Source: Bacteroidaceae bacterium (GTDB taxonomy: Bacteria > Bacteroidota > Bacteroidia > Bacteroidales > Bacteroidaceae). Taken from it: a stretch of 52,447 bases of DNA. Of this stretch, positions 17,790 through 29,182 are shown one piece after another (positions within the stretch are counted from its first letter, which is position 1; the number at the start of each line of letters is the position of its first letter). Made by a program: the position numbers and the translations under genes. The notes under the pieces are model-generated. The model was not told where the DNA came from. It ran no database searches and saw nothing but the letters and a program-made list of their open reading frames with translations. The stretch lies in assembly GCA_017546785.1 (NCBI GenBank), contig JAFYRW010000027.1:1-52447 (forward strand), in the 5' to 3' direction.

Positions 17790-20414
17790 TTATTTTCCTC
17801 GTACTATACGCTTAATATCGTTGAGCTTATTGAGTGCTTCGAGAGGAGTAAGATTGTTTACATCCAGTCCAAGAATCTCGTCGCGAACCTGCGACAGCAC
17901 AGGGTCGTCCAATTGGAAGAAGTTCAACTGCACACCCTCGCGACTCTCGGCAATTTCGGTTGTTGGGGCACTCTTCATTTCGCCTCTATTGCCCGATGCC
18001 TCGAGTTTGGCAAGAATCTGTTCCGAACGCTTGACGATGCTTTTTGGCATTCCGGCCAATTTCGCTACGTGAATACCGAACGAGTGCTCACTGCCACCAG
18101 GCATAAGCTTACGCAAGAATATCACCTTACCATCAATTTCCTTAACCGAGACATTGTAGTTCTTAATGCGCGAGAAGCTCTTCTCCATCTCATTAAGTTC
18201 GTGATAATGAGTAGCAAACAATGTGCGTGCCCTACCCTTTGACGATTCGTGTATATGCTCTACTATAGCCCACGCTATAGACATTCCATCGTAGGTAGAT
18301 GTTCCGCGTCCAAGCTCATCGAAGAGTACCAGACTATGCGCTGAAAGGTTATTCAGAATATTCGATGCTTCGGTCATTTCTACCATAAAAGTAGACTCTC
18401 CTGCCGAAATATTGTCGCTTGCTCCTACACGGGTGAATATCTTATCGACAAGACCTATCCTTGCACTGTCGGCAGGCACAAAGCAACCAATCTGAGCCAT
18501 AAGTGTTATAAGTGCAGTCTGACGCAAAAGGGCCGACTTTCCGGCCATATTGGGACCGGTAACAATTATTATCTGCTGACTTTCGCTGTCGAGGAAGAGG
18601 TCATTGGGAATATATGTCTCCCCTACTCCCATCTGACGCTCAATAACAGGATGACGGCCCTGCTTGATATCGAGAATATCCTCTTCGCTTATTACCGGGC
18701 GTATATATTTGTATGCGCGCGATACATCGGCAAACGACAAGAGAACATCGAGCCGTGCTAAATGAGTGGCATTCAACTGAATAGAAGGAATATAATCGTA
18801 AAGAGCCATCACAAGCTCTCCATATATTCTATTCTCGAGCGAGATTATTTTCTCTTCGGCACCGAGAATCTTTTCCTCGTACTCTTTTAGTTCCTGGGTG
18901 ATGTAACGCTCGGCATTCACGAGTGTCTGCTTGCGTATCCATTCGGCAGGAACATTGTCCTTATATGTGTTGCGAACCTCTATATAATATCCGAATACAT
19001 TGTTGAAAGATATTTTAAGGCTGGGAATACCAGTGAGCTCACTCTCGCGCTGCTGTATCTGCATAAGGTAATCTTTACCTTTGTATGCTATATTGCGCAA
19101 TTCGTCGAGAGAGGCATCTACTCCATCGGCAATCACTCCACCCTTGTTCAAAAGGAGAGGAGGCTCGGGAATAATCTCACGCTCTATCCTGTCGCGAATA
19201 TCGGCACAACAATCCAATTGTGCGCCTATCTGCTTTAATGCAGGATTAGACGACGATTCACAAGCAATCTTTATTGGTTCAATAGCTCTTAGAGCCAATT
19301 TTAACTGCACAAGCTCACGAGGCGACACACGCCCTGCTGCAATCTTTGATACTATGCGCTCAAGATCGCCTATCATATGAAGATGTTCATCGAGAATATC
19401 GCGAAATTCCGGCTCGCGGAAATAGTACTCTACAATATCCAGTCGCTCCTCGATAGGCTTCTTATCCTTAAGAGGAAAGACAATCCAGCGTTTGAGCAGT
19501 CGGGCACCCATAGCAGTAATTGTCTTATCAATTACCGACAAGAGAGAAGAGCCTCCCTCGTGCATACTACCTAAAAGTTCAAGGCTACGTATGGTGAATT
19601 TATCGAGTCGGACGTAACGCTCCTCTTCGATTCTCGAAATATTGCGTATGTGCGATATTTGAGTATGCAGAGTAACACTAAGATAGTGCAATACAGCTCC
19701 AGCGGCCACTACTCCACTGCGCAAATGAGAAATTCCGAATCCTTTAAGGTTCTTTGTCTCGAAATGCTTGGTAAGTTTATCGTGTGCAAACTCGTCGGTA
19801 AAAACCCAATCATCGAGCTCAAAAGTCAAGAATTTTCCTCCGAAACATTCGTTAAAGCGAGCCTTTTGTCCACGCTCATAGAGAACCTCTTTGGGGTTAA
19901 AGTTTATAAGCAGTTTTTCTATATAATCGAATGTACCCTCGGCGGTAAGAAATTCTCCTGTAGAAATATCGAGAAAAGCAACACCACACATAGGCTTGCC
20001 GAAATGTACCGCTGCAAGAAAGTTATTCTCTTTATAATCAAGGATATTGTCGTTTATTGATACTCCAGGAGTCACAAGCTCGGTAATACCTCTCTTCACT
20101 AATTTCTTGGTCATTTTAGGATCCTCCAACTGGTCGCATATTGCCACACGTTTGCCAGCACGTATAAGCTTGGGCAAATAGGTGTCGAGAGCGTGGAAAG
20201 GAAAACCGGCCATTTCTATTGGAGCCGACGAATTCTTACCGTTAGAGCGCTTAGTAAGGGTAATACCCAATATTTCCGACGCCAATATTGCATCGGAACA
20301 GTATGTTTCATAGAAGTCTCCGCAACGAAACAGCATCACAGCGTCGGGGTGTTTAGCCTTCAGTTCGTAAAACTGTTTCATCATCGGGGTTGTCGCTACG
20401 TCTATATCAGCCAT
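17790..20414 (-). CDS. mutS: DNA mismatch repair protein MutS
   Basis: MutS recognises mismatches and small loops after replication. At 874 residues it is full length. The mismatch-binding motif [10 protein letters not shown] (Phe-x-Glu, residues 29-38) is intact. The connector, lever ([13 protein letters not shown] onward) and clamp domains follow. The ATPase domain has Walker [14 protein letters not shown] (about 619-631) and Walker [17 protein letters not shown], with the C-terminal helix-turn-helix dimer region. It stands alone on the minus strand between plus-strand operons. The promoter region is shared with divergent leuS. Confidence 0.97.
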   Translation of the reverse strand: MADIDVATTPMMKQFYELKAKHPDAVMLFRCGDFYETYCSDAILASEILGITLTKRSNGKNSSAPIEMAGFPFHALDTYLPKLIRAGKRVAICDQLEDPKMTKKLVKRGITELVTPGVSINDNILDYKENNFLAAVHFGKPMCGVAFLDISTGEFLTAEGTFDYIEKLLINFNPKEVLYERGQKARFNECFGGKFLTFELDDWVFTDEFAHDKLTKHFETKNLKGFGISHLRSGVVAAGAVLHYLSVTLHTQISHIRNISRIEEERYVRLDKFTIRSLELLGSMHEGGSSLLSVIDKTITAMGARLLKRWIVFPLKDKKPIEERLDIVEYYFREPEFRDILDEHLHMIGDLERIVSKIAAGRVSPRELVQLKLALRAIEPIKIACESSSNPALKQIGAQLDCCADIRDRIEREIIPEPPLLLNKGGVIADGVDASLDELRNIAYKGKDYLMQIQQRESELTGIPSLKISFNNVFGYYIEVRNTYKDNVPAEWIRKQTLVNAERYITQELKEYEEKILGAEEKIISLENRIYGELVMALYDYIPSIQLNATHLARLDVLLSFADVSRAYKYIRPVISEEDILDIKQGRHPVIERQMGVGETYIPNDLFLDSESQQIIIVTGPNMAGKSALLRQTALITLMAQIGCFVPADSARIGLVDKIFTRVGASDNISAGESTFMVEMTEASNILNNLSAHSLVLFDELGRGTSTYDGMSIAWAIVEHIHESSKGRARTLFATHYHELNEMEKSFSRIKNYNVSVKEIDGKVIFLRKLMPGGSEHSFGIHVAKLAGMPKSIVKRSEQILAKLEASGNRGEMKSAPTTEIAESREGVQLNFFQLDDPVLSQVRDEILGLDVNNLTPLEALNKLNDIKRIVRGK

Positions 20415-20434
20415 AAAATTGTTTTATTATGATG

Positions 20435-20442
20435 CGAAGATA
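20435..20442 (-). promoter_or_regulatory. Possible -7 element for mutS
   Basis: TATCTTCG on the minus strand is one base from TAnnTTTG and lies only 20 bp before the mutS ATG, so the leader would be very short. The same box is found before prfB. Confidence 0.4.
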
Positions 20443-20569
20443 ACTATTTTTTCCCATTTTACAATGAGTTTTTTTAACCATAGGAATATATAAAAAGTAC
20501 TATTACCGATAAAAAATTATTTAGGGAACAATTATATTTACCAATAGCATAAATCTTATATTTTTTATA

Positions 20570-20577
20570 TACTTTTG
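20570..20577 (+). promoter_or_regulatory. Probable -7 element for the leuS operon
   Basis: TACTTTTG matches TAnnTTTG and lies 69 bp upstream of the leuS ATG. In the leader, 20591-20607 forms a 7-bp hairpin (ATACCTC / GAGGTAT). The rest of the 232-bp mutS-leuS gap is plain AT-rich DNA. No T-box is present. Confidence 0.5.
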
Positions 20578-20646
20578 TAGATTTTTTATAATACCTCATA
20601 GAGGTATATAAACATTATTGAGAAGAACGAATAAATATTTAAAAAT

Positions 20647-23478
20647 ATGGGATACAATTTTAACGAGATTGAAAAGAAGTGGCAACAGCGTTGGAAAGAC
20701 AACAAGAACTACCGAGTAACCGAAGATTCTGAAAAGAAGAAATTTTATGTATTGAATATGTTCCCCTATCCTTCGGGAGCAGGATTACACGTAGGACATC
20801 CTCTTGGATACATTGCATCGGACATTTATGCACGTTACAAACGTCTTAACGGATTCAATGTTCTTAATCCTATGGGTTACGATGCATACGGATTGCCCGC
20901 TGAACAATATGCTATACAAACAGGACAACATCCTGCAATTACTACCGACCAGAATATCAACCGCTATCGTGAGCAGTTGGATAAAATAGGATTCTGCTTC
21001 GACTGGGATCGCGAGATACGTACCTGCGACCCTGAATATTATCATTGGACACAGTGGGCATTTATAAAAATGTTCAACCACTATTACGATAATGACCAGA
21101 ATTGCTGTAAGCCCATCGAGGAGCTTATAGAAAAATTGTCGAAAGAGGGTAGTGCGAGTATAAATGCCGCTTGCACTCAGGAGCTTAACATTACAGCAGA
21201 CGAGTGGAATGCTATGAGCGAGAAAGAGCAGCAGGATACTCTTATGAACTGGAGAATTGCCTTCCTCAACGAGACAATGGTAAACTGGTGCCCTCAGTTG
21301 GGAACAGTGCTTGCCAACGACGAGGTTGTCGATGGAGTATCGGAGCGTGGAGGATTCCCCGTTGTACAGAAAAAGATGAAGCAGTGGTGTCTGCGCGTGT
21401 CAGCTTATGCACAGCGTATGCTAGACGGATTGAACAATATCGAGTGGACAGAATCGCTCAAAGAGACACAGCGTAACTGGATAGGCCGAAGCGAAGGAAC
21501 AGAAATGCAGTTCCGCGTTAAGGATAGCGACACAGTATTTACCATATTCACCACTCGTGCCGATACAATATTCGGAGTAACATTTATGGTACTTGCTCCC
21601 GAGAGTGAGCTTGTTGCACAATTGACTACCGAGGCACAGAAAAATGCTGTCGAGGAGTATATCGACAGAACAAAGAAACGTACAGAGCGCGAACGTATCA
21701 TAGACCGCAATGTAACAGGAGTATTCACCGGTTCATATGCTATCAATCCTATTACAGGCGAGGAGATTCCTGTGTGGGTGAGCGATTATGTATTATCGGG
21801 ATACGGTACAGGAGCCATTATGGCAGTACCAGCACACGACAGCCGCGACTATGCCTTTGCAAAGCATTTTGGTATAGAGGTTCGTCCTCTTATTGAGGGA
21901 TGCGACGTAAGCGAGGAGAGCTTCGATGCAAAAGAGGGTATAATGACAAATTCTCCTACAGCAGCATTTGCCGACTGTAAATTGAATTTGAACGGAAAAA
22001 CCGTAAAAGAGGCTATCGCAGCAACAAAGCAGTTCGTAACAGAGAATAATCTCGGAAGAGTAAAGGTAAACTACCGTCTGCGCGACGCTATCTTCAGTAG
22101 ACAGCGTTACTGGGGTGAGCCTTTCCCCATTTACTACAAAAATGGAATACCCTGTACAATTCCCGAGGAGTATCTTCCTTTGGAGCTTCCAGAAGTAGAG
22201 AAATTCTTGCCAACCGAGAGTGGCGAGCCTCCATTGGGACACGCTAAAATGTGGGCGTGGGACACTATGAACAATTGCGTGACAGACAAAGCAAATATAA
22301 ACGATTCTACAATATTCCCATTGGAGCTCAACACAATGCCCGGCTTTGCAGGCTCAAGCGCATACTATCTGCGTTATATGGATCCTCGCAACCACAAAGC
22401 ATTGGTATCTAAAGAGGCCGACAGCTATTGGCAAAATGTAGACCTTTACGTTGGTGGTACAGAGCACGCGACAGGACACCTCATATATTCCCGTTTCTGG
22501 AATATGTTCCTGTTCGACCTTGGAGTAAGCGTAAAGGAGGAGCCCTTCCAGAAGTTGGTTAATCAGGGAATGATTCAGGGACGAAGCAATTTTGTATATA
22601 GAATAAAGGATACAAATACTTTTGTCTCTTTGAACCTATCGAAAGAGTACGACGTTACTCCTCTTCACGTAGATGTCAATATTGTATCGAACGATATTCT
22701 TGACATTGATGCGTTCCGCGCTTGGCGTCCTGAATATGCCGATGCTGAATTCATTCTCGAGGATGGAAAATATATCTGCGGATGGGCTGTTGAGAAGATG
22801 AGTAAATCAATGTTCAACGTCGTTAATCCCGACACCATTGTAGAAAAGTACGGTGCCGACACATTGCGTCTCTACGAGATGTTCTTGGGACCCGTTGAAC
22901 AGTCTAAGCCCTGGGATACCAATGGAATCGACGGTTGCCACCGTTTCTTGCGTAAATTGTGGAACCTCTTCTTTGATAAGGACGATAATTTCATTGTAAC
23001 GAATGACGAGCCTACAAAAGAGGAGTTAAAGTCTATCCATAAACTTATCAAAAAGACAACAGAGGATATTCCTTCATTCTCGTACAACACAACCGTCAGT
23101 GCATTTATGATATGTACCAACGAGCTTAACGCTCTTAAGTGCAACAAAAAGGCTATTCTCGAACAATTCATTGTATTGCTTGCTCCATTCGCTCCCCATA
23201 TTTGCGAGGAACTATGGGAGGCTATAGGAAACACAACAACAGTGTGCGATGCACAGTGGCCCGAATTCAACGAGGAGTATCTTAAAGAGGATACAATAAA
23301 ATATACAATCTCGTTCAACGGAAAGGCTCGCTTCACTATGGATTTTACAGCAGATGCCGACAAGGCAGACATTGAGTCTACTGTATTGGCCAATGAGATG
23401 AGCAAAAAATATCTCGAGGATAAACCGGTTAAAAAAGTTATTGTAGTACCTAAAAAGATTGTGAATATTGTTTTCTAA
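20647..23478 (+). CDS. leuS: Leucyl-tRNA synthetase
   Basis: LeuS charges tRNA-Leu with leucine and edits wrong amino acids. The 943-residue class I enzyme has the HIGH-type motif HVGH at residue 48 (within [15 protein letters not shown]) and KMSKS at about residues 717-721 ([13 protein letters not shown]). The CP1 editing domain sits in the middle ([15 protein letters not shown], then [15 protein letters not shown]). Two inserts make it longer than the E. coli protein: about residues 150-185 and the stretch just before KMSKS. I believe both are usual for Bacteroidota. It leads an operon with yitT, rdgB and porZ. Confidence 0.97.
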   Translation: MGYNFNEIEKKWQQRWKDNKNYRVTEDSEKKKFYVLNMFPYPSGAGLHVGHPLGYIASDIYARYKRLNGFNVLNPMGYDAYGLPAEQYAIQTGQHPAITTDQNINRYREQLDKIGFCFDWDREIRTCDPEYYHWTQWAFIKMFNHYYDNDQNCCKPIEELIEKLSKEGSASINAACTQELNITADEWNAMSEKEQQDTLMNWRIAFLNETMVNWCPQLGTVLANDEVVDGVSERGGFPVVQKKMKQWCLRVSAYAQRMLDGLNNIEWTESLKETQRNWIGRSEGTEMQFRVKDSDTVFTIFTTRADTIFGVTFMVLAPESELVAQLTTEAQKNAVEEYIDRTKKRTERERIIDRNVTGVFTGSYAINPITGEEIPVWVSDYVLSGYGTGAIMAVPAHDSRDYAFAKHFGIEVRPLIEGCDVSEESFDAKEGIMTNSPTAAFADCKLNLNGKTVKEAIAATKQFVTENNLGRVKVNYRLRDAIFSRQRYWGEPFPIYYKNGIPCTIPEEYLPLELPEVEKFLPTESGEPPLGHAKMWAWDTMNNCVTDKANINDSTIFPLELNTMPGFAGSSAYYLRYMDPRNHKALVSKEADSYWQNVDLYVGGTEHATGHLIYSRFWNMFLFDLGVSVKEEPFQKLVNQGMIQGRSNFVYRIKDTNTFVSLNLSKEYDVTPLHVDVNIVSNDILDIDAFRAWRPEYADAEFILEDGKYICGWAVEKMSKSMFNVVNPDTIVEKYGADTLRLYEMFLGPVEQSKPWDTNGIDGCHRFLRKLWNLFFDKDDNFIVTNDEPTKEELKSIHKLIKKTTEDIPSFSYNTTVSAFMICTNELNALKCNKKAILEQFIVLLAPFAPHICEELWEAIGNTTTVCDAQWPEFNEEYLKEDTIKYTISFNGKARFTMDFTADADKADIESTVLANEMSKKYLEDKPVKKVIVVPKKIVNIVF

Positions 23479-23522
23479 TAGAGAGTATTATATTTAAGAG
23501 TAATAATTCTAATTTATGAATT

Positions 23523-24485
23523 ATGGCTAAACGATTTATTCCAAAAACAAATATTGCAAACGAAATAAAAAGTTATTTCATTATAACTTTAGGACTTGCA
23601 ATCTATGCCATTGCGTGGAACTTTTTTATGAGCCCCTATCAGTTCCTTGTAGGAGGAATGACAGGTGTCGGAGCGATAATTCAGTATACTGTAGGTATTC
23701 CCATACAGTATACATATTTCTCCATCAACATTATACTTATATCTGTTGCCATCAAGATTCTAGGATTCAGATTCTGTATAAAAACAATTTACGCGATATT
23801 CACTCTGACCATATTATTGGGTATAACTCAAGAACTTTTCAAGGATCAGAATGCTTTGACAATATTGGGAGACAGTAAGCAGTTGGAGGTTTGTCTTGTA
23901 GGTTCTATCTTCATTGGAATAGGTATTGCTATCTGTTTCCTGAACAACGGAAGCACCGGAGGAGTAGATATTATAGCAGCCATTGTAAATAAATACAAGG
24001 ATGTAAGCTTCGGAAGAGTAATGCTCTATATTGATACTTTCATTATCACAAGTGGTTTACTGATAAATACATCAGACTTATCTGAAAGTCTAACCAGAGT
24101 ATTCTATGGATACATTAACCTTGTGATTGTGAATGCATCAATCGATTATATGATAAACAGTAACCGACAGATGGTACAGTTCTTCATATTCTCGAGCAAA
24201 TACGAAGATATTGCATATTATATTACTCGAACAATGCGTCGCGGAGTTACTCTGCTCGATTCTGTCGGATTCTATTCTAAACAAGAGGGTAAAGTCATTA
24301 CAACGCTTGCCCGCGCCAATCAGACTAATGAGATGTTCAGCATTGTTAAGCAGATAGACCCCGATGCAATTATCTCTCAATCTAAGGTAACGAGTGTCTA
24401 CGGCAAAGGATTCGACAAGATTAAGGCCAAAGACCTTAAGTTGAAGAGTAAGGAGGAATTGGAAAAAACACACAAGAAACTCTAA
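23523..24485 (+). CDS. YitT-family membrane protein (DUF161/DUF2179)
   Basis: The 320-residue protein has five or six transmembrane helices in the first 210 residues. They include the family hallmarks MSPYQFLVGGMTGVGAI (about 38-54) and FLNNGSTGGVDIIAAI (about 141-156). A soluble C-terminal DUF2179 domain (about 225-300, RRGVTLLDSVGFYSKQEGKVI) follows. Function is not established; transport or a regulatory role is often guessed. It starts 44 bp after leuS and ends 3 bp before rdgB, so it is operonic with both. Confidence 0.9.
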   Translation: MAKRFIPKTNIANEIKSYFIITLGLAIYAIAWNFFMSPYQFLVGGMTGVGAIIQYTVGIPIQYTYFSINIILISVAIKILGFRFCIKTIYAIFTLTILLGITQELFKDQNALTILGDSKQLEVCLVGSIFIGIGIAICFLNNGSTGGVDIIAAIVNKYKDVSFGRVMLYIDTFIITSGLLINTSDLSESLTRVFYGYINLVIVNASIDYMINSNRQMVQFFIFSSKYEDIAYYITRTMRRGVTLLDSVGFYSKQEGKVITTLARANQTNEMFSIVKQIDPDAIISQSKVTSVYGKGFDKIKAKDLKLKSKEELEKTHKKL

Positions 24486-24488
24486 AAG

Positions 24489-25070
24489 ATGAAATTAGTA
24501 TTTGCTACAAACAACAAGCATAAGTTGCAAGAGGTACGCGATATTTTAAGCGATAGGGTAGAGGTACTATCACTCGCCGACATAAATTGTCACGATGATA
24601 TTCCAGAAACAGCCGACACTCTTCAAGGCAATGCGATAATGAAGGCTCAGTACATTTACCAAAAATATGGTGTGGACTGCTTTGCCGACGATACAGGATT
24701 GGAAGTAGAGGCATTGAACGGCGCTCCTGGAGTCTATTCTGCACGTTACGCAGGCGACGGACACGACTCAGAAGCCAATATGAATAAATTATTGCAAAAT
24801 TTAACAGGAGAAAATAACCGTCGTGCACAATTTCGTACAGTTATTGCGTTAATTATTAAGGGAGAGGAAAATACTTTCGATGGAATAGTAAAAGGGGAGA
24901 TAACCGAAGAAAAAAGAGGAGACAGTGGATTCGGATACGACCCTATATTTGTTCCCGAAGGATTCTCAAAAAGTTTTGCACAAATGACAAATGATGAAAA
25001 GAATAGTATAAGCCATCGTTTCCGTGCAACAGAAAAGCTTAATGATTATCTAAATAGAATATATGAATAA
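24489..25070 (+). CDS. rdgB: Non-canonical purine NTP pyrophosphatase (ITPase/XTPase)
   Basis: The enzyme hydrolyses dITP, ITP and XTP to monophosphates, which keeps deaminated purines out of nucleic acids. The 193-residue protein has the N-terminal [16 protein letters not shown] and the general-base region [20 protein letters not shown] (about 60-79), then GVYSARYAG. The C-terminal [15 protein letters not shown] and SHRFRA motifs are all conserved. Its last 8 bp overlap the start of porZ (ATGAATAA), showing translational coupling. Confidence 0.96.
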   Translation: MKLVFATNNKHKLQEVRDILSDRVEVLSLADINCHDDIPETADTLQGNAIMKAQYIYQKYGVDCFADDTGLEVEALNGAPGVYSARYAGDGHDSEANMNKLLQNLTGENNRRAQFRTVIALIIKGEENTFDGIVKGEITEEKRGDSGFGYDPIFVPEGFSKSFAQMTNDEKNSISHRFRATEKLNDYLNRIYE

Positions 25071-27360
25071 AAGGATTTTTGTATCGCTTTTTGCTTTTAT
25101 ACTATACGTTGCATCCTATGCAGCTATAGGCGAGTGGACATTGCACTCATCGTATTATGCAGCTAATTCCTGCCAGATTATAAAAGATAAGATATATGTA
25201 TTGAGTAACGGTTCGCTATACTCATACAATTATCAGGATAGTGAAATAAAGACATACGATAAAATAAATGCTCTCAGCGATACAGAAATTTCATTTATAT
25301 CATATTGTAGTAAAGAGGATGCTCTTGTAATCATATACAAGAATGCAAATATCGACCTTTTATACTACAACGACGATGTATATAATATATCGGACTTTAA
25401 AAATTCATCCATTTTAAATAAGAACATCAATAACATAAACATTATTGATGACAAGGCATATATTTCTACCAATTTTGGAATAGTTGAGCTTGACATTACC
25501 AAAAAGGAGTTTAAAAACACCTTTACACTAAATAAAAAAGTATTCAGCAGCTATCTTTACAATGGTTACATATATGCCGGTACAGAGTATGGTCTCTACC
25601 GAGGAAATACTACAGACAATCTTTTGGACAATAGTCTGTGGAAAAAAATAGAGGATTACAAAGTAACGGACATTCAGGATTATAATGGCATTCTCTACTG
25701 TATTGTAGAAAATTCGGGAATATATTCAATGGAAAATGACTCCCTGCAGCTTGTAAACAACAACAATAAAAGTTTGATAAGCAATCCTAAATATCTCTAC
25801 AGGAACGAAGGAAAATTATACGCAGGCTCATCGACAGAATTTGTAATAGTCGAGAATAAGGATAAAGCATCGAAATACACACTGGACAGCAACAGTCTTT
25901 TCATTCTATCCAATGGAAACAAATTGTGGAATTGTAAAGGCAATAAAGGATTGGTACGATGCTCTATTAAAAACGGTAAGATAACCGAGGAGCAAGAGCC
26001 TGTAATCCCCAACAGTCCAATAAGAAACTATAGCGAATATATGAGATTCAACGGCGACAAACTTCTTGTTGCCGGAGGAACATTGAACCCCTACGACAAT
26101 AAATTCTACGAAGGTACGCTAATGACGTACGACACAAAAGATAATTATTGGACAAACTTTCAGGAGGAGGGAATAAAGGAATCTACAGCGGTACGATACA
26201 GCAATATGTGCTGCATAGCAGAGGATCCCAACGAACAGGAACACTATTTTGCAAGCTCATTCGGACAAGGACTCTATGAATTCCGCAGTGGAGAATTCGT
26301 AGCACAATACGACTATCAGAATACAATAATAGAGAGTGTAAACAATTTCAGGAACTACACTCGTGTACCACATATACAATACGACAAAGATGGTAATCTG
26401 TGGATTGTAAACACTGGAACAAAAAACATTATAAAAGTGCTTAAAAACGATGGTATGTGGCACTCAATGTATTACAATCTGATTGATAAAAAGCCTACAG
26501 TAACCGATATTCTGTTCGACTCAAGAGGATGGCTGTGGGTACAATCACTACAATCGCCTGCAGGACTTTTCTGTGCAAAGTTGAATAATACACCATTTGA
26601 CACAAGCGACGACCAGACAAATGCGTGGTTCAGTAAGTTCACCAATCAGGATGGAACAAGCTATGAACTTGTGAACCTATACTCGATGGTAGAAGACAGG
26701 AACGGAGAAATATGGTTGGGAACATCTAATGGATTGTTTGTCATAAAAAGCCCCGAAAAGTTCTTTGACGATGGAATTTTCACACAGATAAAGATTCCCC
26801 GCAACGATGGCTCGAACCTTGCCGATTATCTTTTAAACGGAGTATATGTACAGTCTATCTGTGTAGACGGCGCAAACAGAAAATGGATAGGTACAATAAA
26901 CAATGGATTGTATCTTATAAGTGAGGATGGAATAGAGACTATCCATCACTTTACAACTGAAAATTCACCATTGCCTTCGAATACAATATCGTCCGTTGCA
27001 ATAAACAACAACAGCGGTGAAGTATTCATTGGAACACCCAATGGAATAGTAAGTTTTATGAGCGATGCAACAGAGCCCGAAGAGGAGCTTGTAAAAAGTA
27101 ATGTCCACGCTTTTCCTAACCCCGTAAAACCCTCTTATAGCGGAGATATTTCAATAGTAGGACTCACATTCGACTGCGATGTAAAAATCGTCGATGGCGC
27201 AGGATCATTGATTTTTAGCGGTACTTCAAAAGGTGGTGAGTTTATATGGGACGGAAAAAACACAAAAGGTGAAAAAGTTGCCAGCGGAGTATATTATGTT
27301 CTTGCTGCCGACAGCAACGGAAAAGATGGAGTGGCAACAAAGATTGTCGTTGTAAGATAA
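25063..27360 (+). CDS. porZ: PorZ-like beta-propeller protein of the type IX secretion system
   Basis: The 765-residue exported protein has a signal peptide (1-21) and then the start [17 protein letters not shown]. Two beta-propeller-like blocks with repeated WxGTxNGL-type blades follow ([37 protein letters not shown]). From about residue 681 there is a C-terminal immunoglobulin-like sorting domain (AFPNPVKP...GVYYVLAAD...KIVVVR). In Porphyromonas gingivalis, PorZ (about 780 residues) is a surface part of the PorU-PorV-PorQ-PorZ attachment complex that brings anionic LPS to the sortase. The match of length, domain order and opening residues supports the call. The propeller part alone would also fit a generic two-component-regulator-type propeller protein, so the assignment is strong but not certain. 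Confidence 0.82.
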   Translation: MNKRIFVSLFAFILYVASYAAIGEWTLHSSYYAANSCQIIKDKIYVLSNGSLYSYNYQDSEIKTYDKINALSDTEISFISYCSKEDALVIIYKNANIDLLYYNDDVYNISDFKNSSILNKNINNINIIDDKAYISTNFGIVELDITKKEFKNTFTLNKKVFSSYLYNGYIYAGTEYGLYRGNTTDNLLDNSLWKKIEDYKVTDIQDYNGILYCIVENSGIYSMENDSLQLVNNNNKSLISNPKYLYRNEGKLYAGSSTEFVIVENKDKASKYTLDSNSLFILSNGNKLWNCKGNKGLVRCSIKNGKITEEQEPVIPNSPIRNYSEYMRFNGDKLLVAGGTLNPYDNKFYEGTLMTYDTKDNYWTNFQEEGIKESTAVRYSNMCCIAEDPNEQEHYFASSFGQGLYEFRSGEFVAQYDYQNTIIESVNNFRNYTRVPHIQYDKDGNLWIVNTGTKNIIKVLKNDGMWHSMYYNLIDKKPTVTDILFDSRGWLWVQSLQSPAGLFCAKLNNTPFDTSDDQTNAWFSKFTNQDGTSYELVNLYSMVEDRNGEIWLGTSNGLFVIKSPEKFFDDGIFTQIKIPRNDGSNLADYLLNGVYVQSICVDGANRKWIGTINNGLYLISEDGIETIHHFTTENSPLPSNTISSVAINNNSGEVFIGTPNGIVSFMSDATEPEEELVKSNVHAFPNPVKPSYSGDISIVGLTFDCDVKIVDGAGSLIFSGTSKGGEFIWDGKNTKGEKVASGVYYVLAADSNGKDGVATKIVVVR

Positions 27361-27381
27361 TATCACTCTAACAGGATATAT

Positions 27382-27414
27382 AAAATAACTCTCCATAAAT
27401 GGAGAGTTATTTTT
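27382..27414 (+). terminator. Terminator of the leuS-porZ operon
   Basis: The stem AAAATAACTCTCCAT pairs with its complement across a 2-nt gap and ends in a T-rich run. It begins 22 bp after the porZ stop codon. Confidence 0.9.
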
Positions 27415-27592
27415 ATTATATACGGTAGAATAGGGAGTGGTAGTGATTGTTCACATAATCAACTGATATTATATTTATATATTCCTTTTTTAAATTTTAA
27501 AAAAAGAAATAACAATAATAATTCCTGTTGAAACTATAAATAAAAAAGTCTGTTTATTCTTGCTTTTAATCTTATTAGTTGAAGATACATTT

Positions 27593-27855
27593 TTATTCAC
27601 ATTTAATCAACGGTATATTTGTTTGAAAATAAGTATATTACATACCTTTATCAACAATACTATATTAACTGTGTATGTGTATAAAAAGTTGTTTAAAACT
27701 GTTGATAATTAACTTTAAAAATAGGGGCAAAAAAGTGTCAATTATATTTGGTAATTTAATACATCTTTCGGCTTATTTTTTATTTCCTTATTTCAAAATT
27801 TAAATGACACTTTTTAATATCTATTTATTAAGATGTTTTCAATAAGTTATTAACA
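27593..27855. other. Cluster of DnaA-box-like 9-mers
   Basis: Exact TTATNCACA matches are TTATTCACA (27593-27601, plus) and TTATACACA (27684-27676, minus). Near matches are TTATCAACA at 27648-27656 (plus) and 27708-27700 (minus), which together form an inverted pair, and TTATTAACA at 27847-27855 (plus). The surroundings are unusually AT-rich, as a duplex-unwinding element would be. DnaA binding is not shown; the 9-mers are partly expected in AT-rich DNA. Confidence 0.4.
27730..27815. repeat. Inverted repeat with 11-bp arms
   Basis: AAAAAGTGTCA (27730-27740) and TGACACTTTTT (27805-27815) are exact inverse copies, 64 bp apart. Similarity continues inward (TT-rich, then TTTGG or TTTTG) for about 10 more bases with mismatches. 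No gene or terminator explains it. Confidence 0.65.
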
Positions 27856-27893
27856 GGTTATTAGCAAATATTGGATAACAGCCTACATAAACA

Positions 27894-27930
27894 ATAATAA
27901 CCCGCAATAATCATTATTGCGGGTTATTAT
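27894..27930 (-). terminator. Terminator of the lptG-ribBA-aspC operon
   Basis: An 18-bp perfect inverted repeat has a single central base (27894-27911 with 27913-27930; core AACCCGCAATAAT). It ends 21 bp before the aspC stop on the minus strand and is A/T-rich at both ends. Confidence 0.88.
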
Positions 27931-27951
27931 CATAGTTATTTAAATATTATT

Positions 27952-29145
27952 TTAGCTAAGCTTTGCCAATGCTTCTTTAATTCTTCTGATGGCCTCGATG
28001 ATATTCTCGTCGCTTGTAGCATAGCTCATACGGAAACATTCGGGAGCACCGAAAGAGTCACCGCCAACGGTTGCAACGTGTGCTTCGGCAAGAAGATACA
28101 GAGCAAGGTCGTCGCTGTTGTTTATTGTTGTGCCATTGTAGCTCTTTCCATAGTATGAACTACATTTGGGGAGTAGATAGAATGCACCCTCGGGAACATT
28201 AACCTCTAATCCAGGAATCTCTTTGGCTAATTTTACAATAAGGTCTCTGCGGCGCTCGAATGCCTGACGCATAGTTTCTACAGCCTCCTGAGAGCCTGCA
28301 TAAGCCTCTAACGATGCAATCTGTGATACAGAGCAGGGTCCGCTTGTATATTGTCCCTGTAGCTTGTTACATCCCTTTACAATCCAATCGGCAGCAGCAA
28401 GATAACCTATGCGCCATCCTGTCATTGCGTATGCTTTTGAAACACCGTTTACAATAATCACTCTGTCGCGAATCTCGGGGAACTGTGCTATACTCTCGTG
28501 CTTTCCTACATAATTGATGTGCTCATAAATCTCATCGGCAACAACAAATACCTGAGGATATTTTGCGAGTACATCAGCAAGCTCTTTCAACTCCTCTTTT
28601 GTATATACCGAACCTGTAGGATTAGAGGGAGAGCAAAGAATAATCATCTTTGTCTTAGGAGTTATTACCGACTCCAACTGTGCGCCTGTAATCTTGAAAT
28701 TCTGCTCAATTCCTGCGCTTACAATAACGGGTGTTCCGTCGGCCAATTTAACCATTTCAGGATAGCTTACCCAGTAGGGTGCGGGTACAATTACCTCGTC
28801 GCCGGGGTTTACAAGAGCCATTATTGCATTACAAACAGCCTGTTTAGCACCGTTTGATACAGAAATTTGTGCCTCGGTAAACTCTAATCCATTCTCTCTT
28901 TTGAGTTTCTCAACAATTGCTTTGCGCAGAGAAGGGTAGCCGGGAACGGGAGAGTAACGCGACCAGTTGTCGTCTATAGCCTTTTTTGCTACCTCTTTAA
29001 TGTTGTCTGGAGTGTTAAAATCGGGTTCTCCGACACTCATATTTATTACATCAACACCTTGTGCTTTTAATTCTTGGCTTTTCTGCGACATTGCCAATGT
29101 TGCAGAGACTGAAAGTCTGTTAAGACGGTCTGCTAATTTGTTCAT
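27952..29145 (-). CDS. aspC: Class I pyridoxal-phosphate aminotransferase (aspartate type)
   Basis: The 397-residue fold-type I aminotransferase probably interconverts aspartate and oxaloacetate. The PLP lysine is in SKAYAMTGWRIGY (about residue 236). The phosphate and ring contacts are in SNGAKQAVCNAI and in the Asn of LCSPSNPTGSVY (about 176). The conserved arginine that binds the substrate carboxylate is in FRMSYA near the C-terminus. It is the last gene after ribBA (37-bp gap). The related AspB/prephenate-type aminotransferases have the same motifs, so substrate choice is inferred. Confidence 0.9.
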   Translation of the reverse strand: MNKLADRLNRLSVSATLAMSQKSQELKAQGVDVINMSVGEPDFNTPDNIKEVAKKAIDDNWSRYSPVPGYPSLRKAIVEKLKRENGLEFTEAQISVSNGAKQAVCNAIMALVNPGDEVIVPAPYWVSYPEMVKLADGTPVIVSAGIEQNFKITGAQLESVITPKTKMIILCSPSNPTGSVYTKEELKELADVLAKYPQVFVVADEIYEHINYVGKHESIAQFPEIRDRVIIVNGVSKAYAMTGWRIGYLAAADWIVKGCNKLQGQYTSGPCSVSQIASLEAYAGSQEAVETMRQAFERRRDLIVKLAKEIPGLEVNVPEGAFYLLPKCSSYYGKSYNGTTINNSDDLALYLLAEAHVATVGGDSFGAPECFRMSYATSDENIIEAIRRIKEALAKLS

Positions 29146-29182
29146 AATAGTATATGTTGTTATTTATTTTTTCTTTTAATAC

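Larger units (their letters stand above)
27361..27951. other. AT-rich gap between convergent operons
   Basis: This 591-bp stretch has no ORF of note. From left it holds the porZ terminator, then about 450 bp of very AT-rich sequence with several DnaA-box-like 9-mers (27593-27855). An 11-bp inverted repeat (27730-27740 with 27805-27815) follows, then the aspC terminator. It is the largest gene-free stretch in the window and lies where the plus-strand block meets the minus-strand block. I looked for a dif-like 11-6-11 site and found none. Confidence 0.7.

Noticed and set aside
20443-20646. T-box leader for leuS
   Set aside because: No specifier loop or antiterminator sequence is visible, only a 7-bp hairpin; T-boxes are not usual in Bacteroidota.
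27361-27951. dif recombination site, expected if convergent genes mark the terminus
   Set aside because: I looked for a CATAA-N6-TTATG-like core. The only near case, at about 27453-27470, has a 10-bp centre.
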